Of a DNA stretch of 6,413 nucleotides, positions 6,052 through 6,413 are shown one piece after another. Position numbers and translations under genes: made by a program. The notes under the pieces were generated by a model. That model made no database searches and was not told where the DNA came from. It saw only the letters and a list, made by a program, of their open reading frames with translations. Every line of letters starts with the position of its first letter. The stretch's first letter is position 1. Where the stretch lies: positions 1 through 6,413 of the forward strand of contig JAJDAM010000506.1 in assembly GCA_029261905.1 (NCBI GenBank). Direction: 5' to 3'. The DNA comes from Deltaproteobacteria bacterium. GTDB taxonomy: Bacteria > Myxococcota_A > UBA9160 > SMWR01.

Positions 6052-6413
6052 ATGAAAGCTGCCGTGATGCGCGCCAACAATGCCCCGCTCGAAATCGAAG
6101 ACGTTGAAATCGACTCGCCCGGCGCTGGCGAAGTTCTGATCAAGACCGCCGCGTCCGGTATCTGCCACAGCGATCTCACGGTGATCGAAGGGGGGCTGCC
6201 GATGCCGCCGCCGTGCATCCTCGGCCACGAACCCGCCGGCATCGTCGAAGAGGTGGGCCAGGGCGTGACCGACTTTGCGCCCGGCGACCACGTGATCGGG
6301 TGCCTCACATCCTGGTGCGGCGTCTGCAAGTTCTGCACGGGCGGCCGGCCGTATCTGTGTATTTCACAATTCGCTGGGCGCCCCGAAGGCTCCAACTCGC
6401 GGCTGACGGACCG
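6052..6413 (+). CDS. Zinc-dependent medium-chain alcohol dehydrogenase (C-terminus cut off)
   Basis: The first 120 codons (plus two bases) of a GroES-like N-terminal domain of the zinc-dependent MDR family. The product oxidises an alcohol to an aldehyde or ketone, or runs in reverse, with a nicotinamide cofactor in the cytoplasm. Catalytic-zinc ligands visible are C38 in GICHSDL (36-42) and H59 with E60 in GHEPAG (58-63). The structural zinc lobe is complete: C89-x2-C92-x2-C95-x7-C103. PGDHVI (77-82) is also typical. The third catalytic ligand and the Rossmann cofactor domain lie beyond the edge. The sequence resembles the class-III-like or long-chain group that includes NDMA- and mycofactocin-linked mycobacterial enzymes, but the substrate cannot be set. 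It probably forms an operon with the thiolase-like gene upstream (70-base gap, same strand). Confidence 0.93.
   Translation, partial: MKAAVMRANNAPLEIEDVEIDSPGAGEVLIKTAASGICHSDLTVIEGGLPMPPPCILGHEPAGIVEEVGQGVTDFAPGDHVIGCLTSWCGVCKFCTGGRPYLCISQFAGRPEGSNSRLTD

Noticed and set aside
5641..6395. Two long - strand open frames (216 and 219 codons) across the end of the thiolase-like gene and the start of the dehydrogenase
   Set aside because: They lie antisense to two well-recognised genes, cross their intergenic gap, and show no recognisable domain or upstream ribosome site.

Overview
The window is high-GC bacterial DNA. It is gene-dense, with six genes on both strands, short gaps, clear Shine-Dalgarno sites and strong third-position GC bias. 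The mix of a thiolase-like protein of the TLP1 type, a long zinc alcohol dehydrogenase, an epoxide-hydrolase-type enzyme, a short TraR/DksA protein and a GT-C membrane transferase would suit a Myxococcota/'deltaproteobacterial', Binatota-like or actinobacterial lipid-metabolising lineage. That placement is a guess from gene content; there is no rRNA or other marker. I see no mobile element, CRISPR array, tRNA or rRNA. The longest stretch without a gene is about 217 bases (4292-4508).

Left part (1-976): a divergent pair around a metal-response type regulatory region. A MerR-family regulator (599-976, +) faces a gene that runs off the left edge (1-486, -). That partial protein has an N-terminal soluble domain with a Cys-Cys-Pro motif and then a membrane segment reminiscent of MerT/MerF mercury transporters. 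Between them is an imperfect 18-bp palindrome inside a promoter with a 19-bp spacer, the signature of MerR-type activation. This module is the most interesting item in the window.

Middle (999-4291): a GTG-started 618-aa polytopic membrane protein resembling GT-C glycosyltransferases follows the regulator by 22 bases on the + strand. Convergent to it, on the - strand, is a two-gene unit: a membrane-anchored alpha/beta hydrolase with epoxide-hydrolase motifs (3305-4291), then a short TraR/DksA zinc-finger protein (2914-3288) separated by 16 bases. That junction carries an exact 11-bp direct repeat that duplicates the ATG region.

Right part (4509-6413): a thiolase-like protein of 490 aa, divergent from the hydrolase, lacks the classical thiolase catalytic residues. 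It is followed 70 bases later by the start of a zinc-dependent medium-chain alcohol dehydrogenase cut by the right edge. Hydrolase, thiolase-like protein and dehydrogenase together suggest a lipid, sterol or xenobiotic breakdown neighbourhood, but no pathway can be fixed from this window alone.
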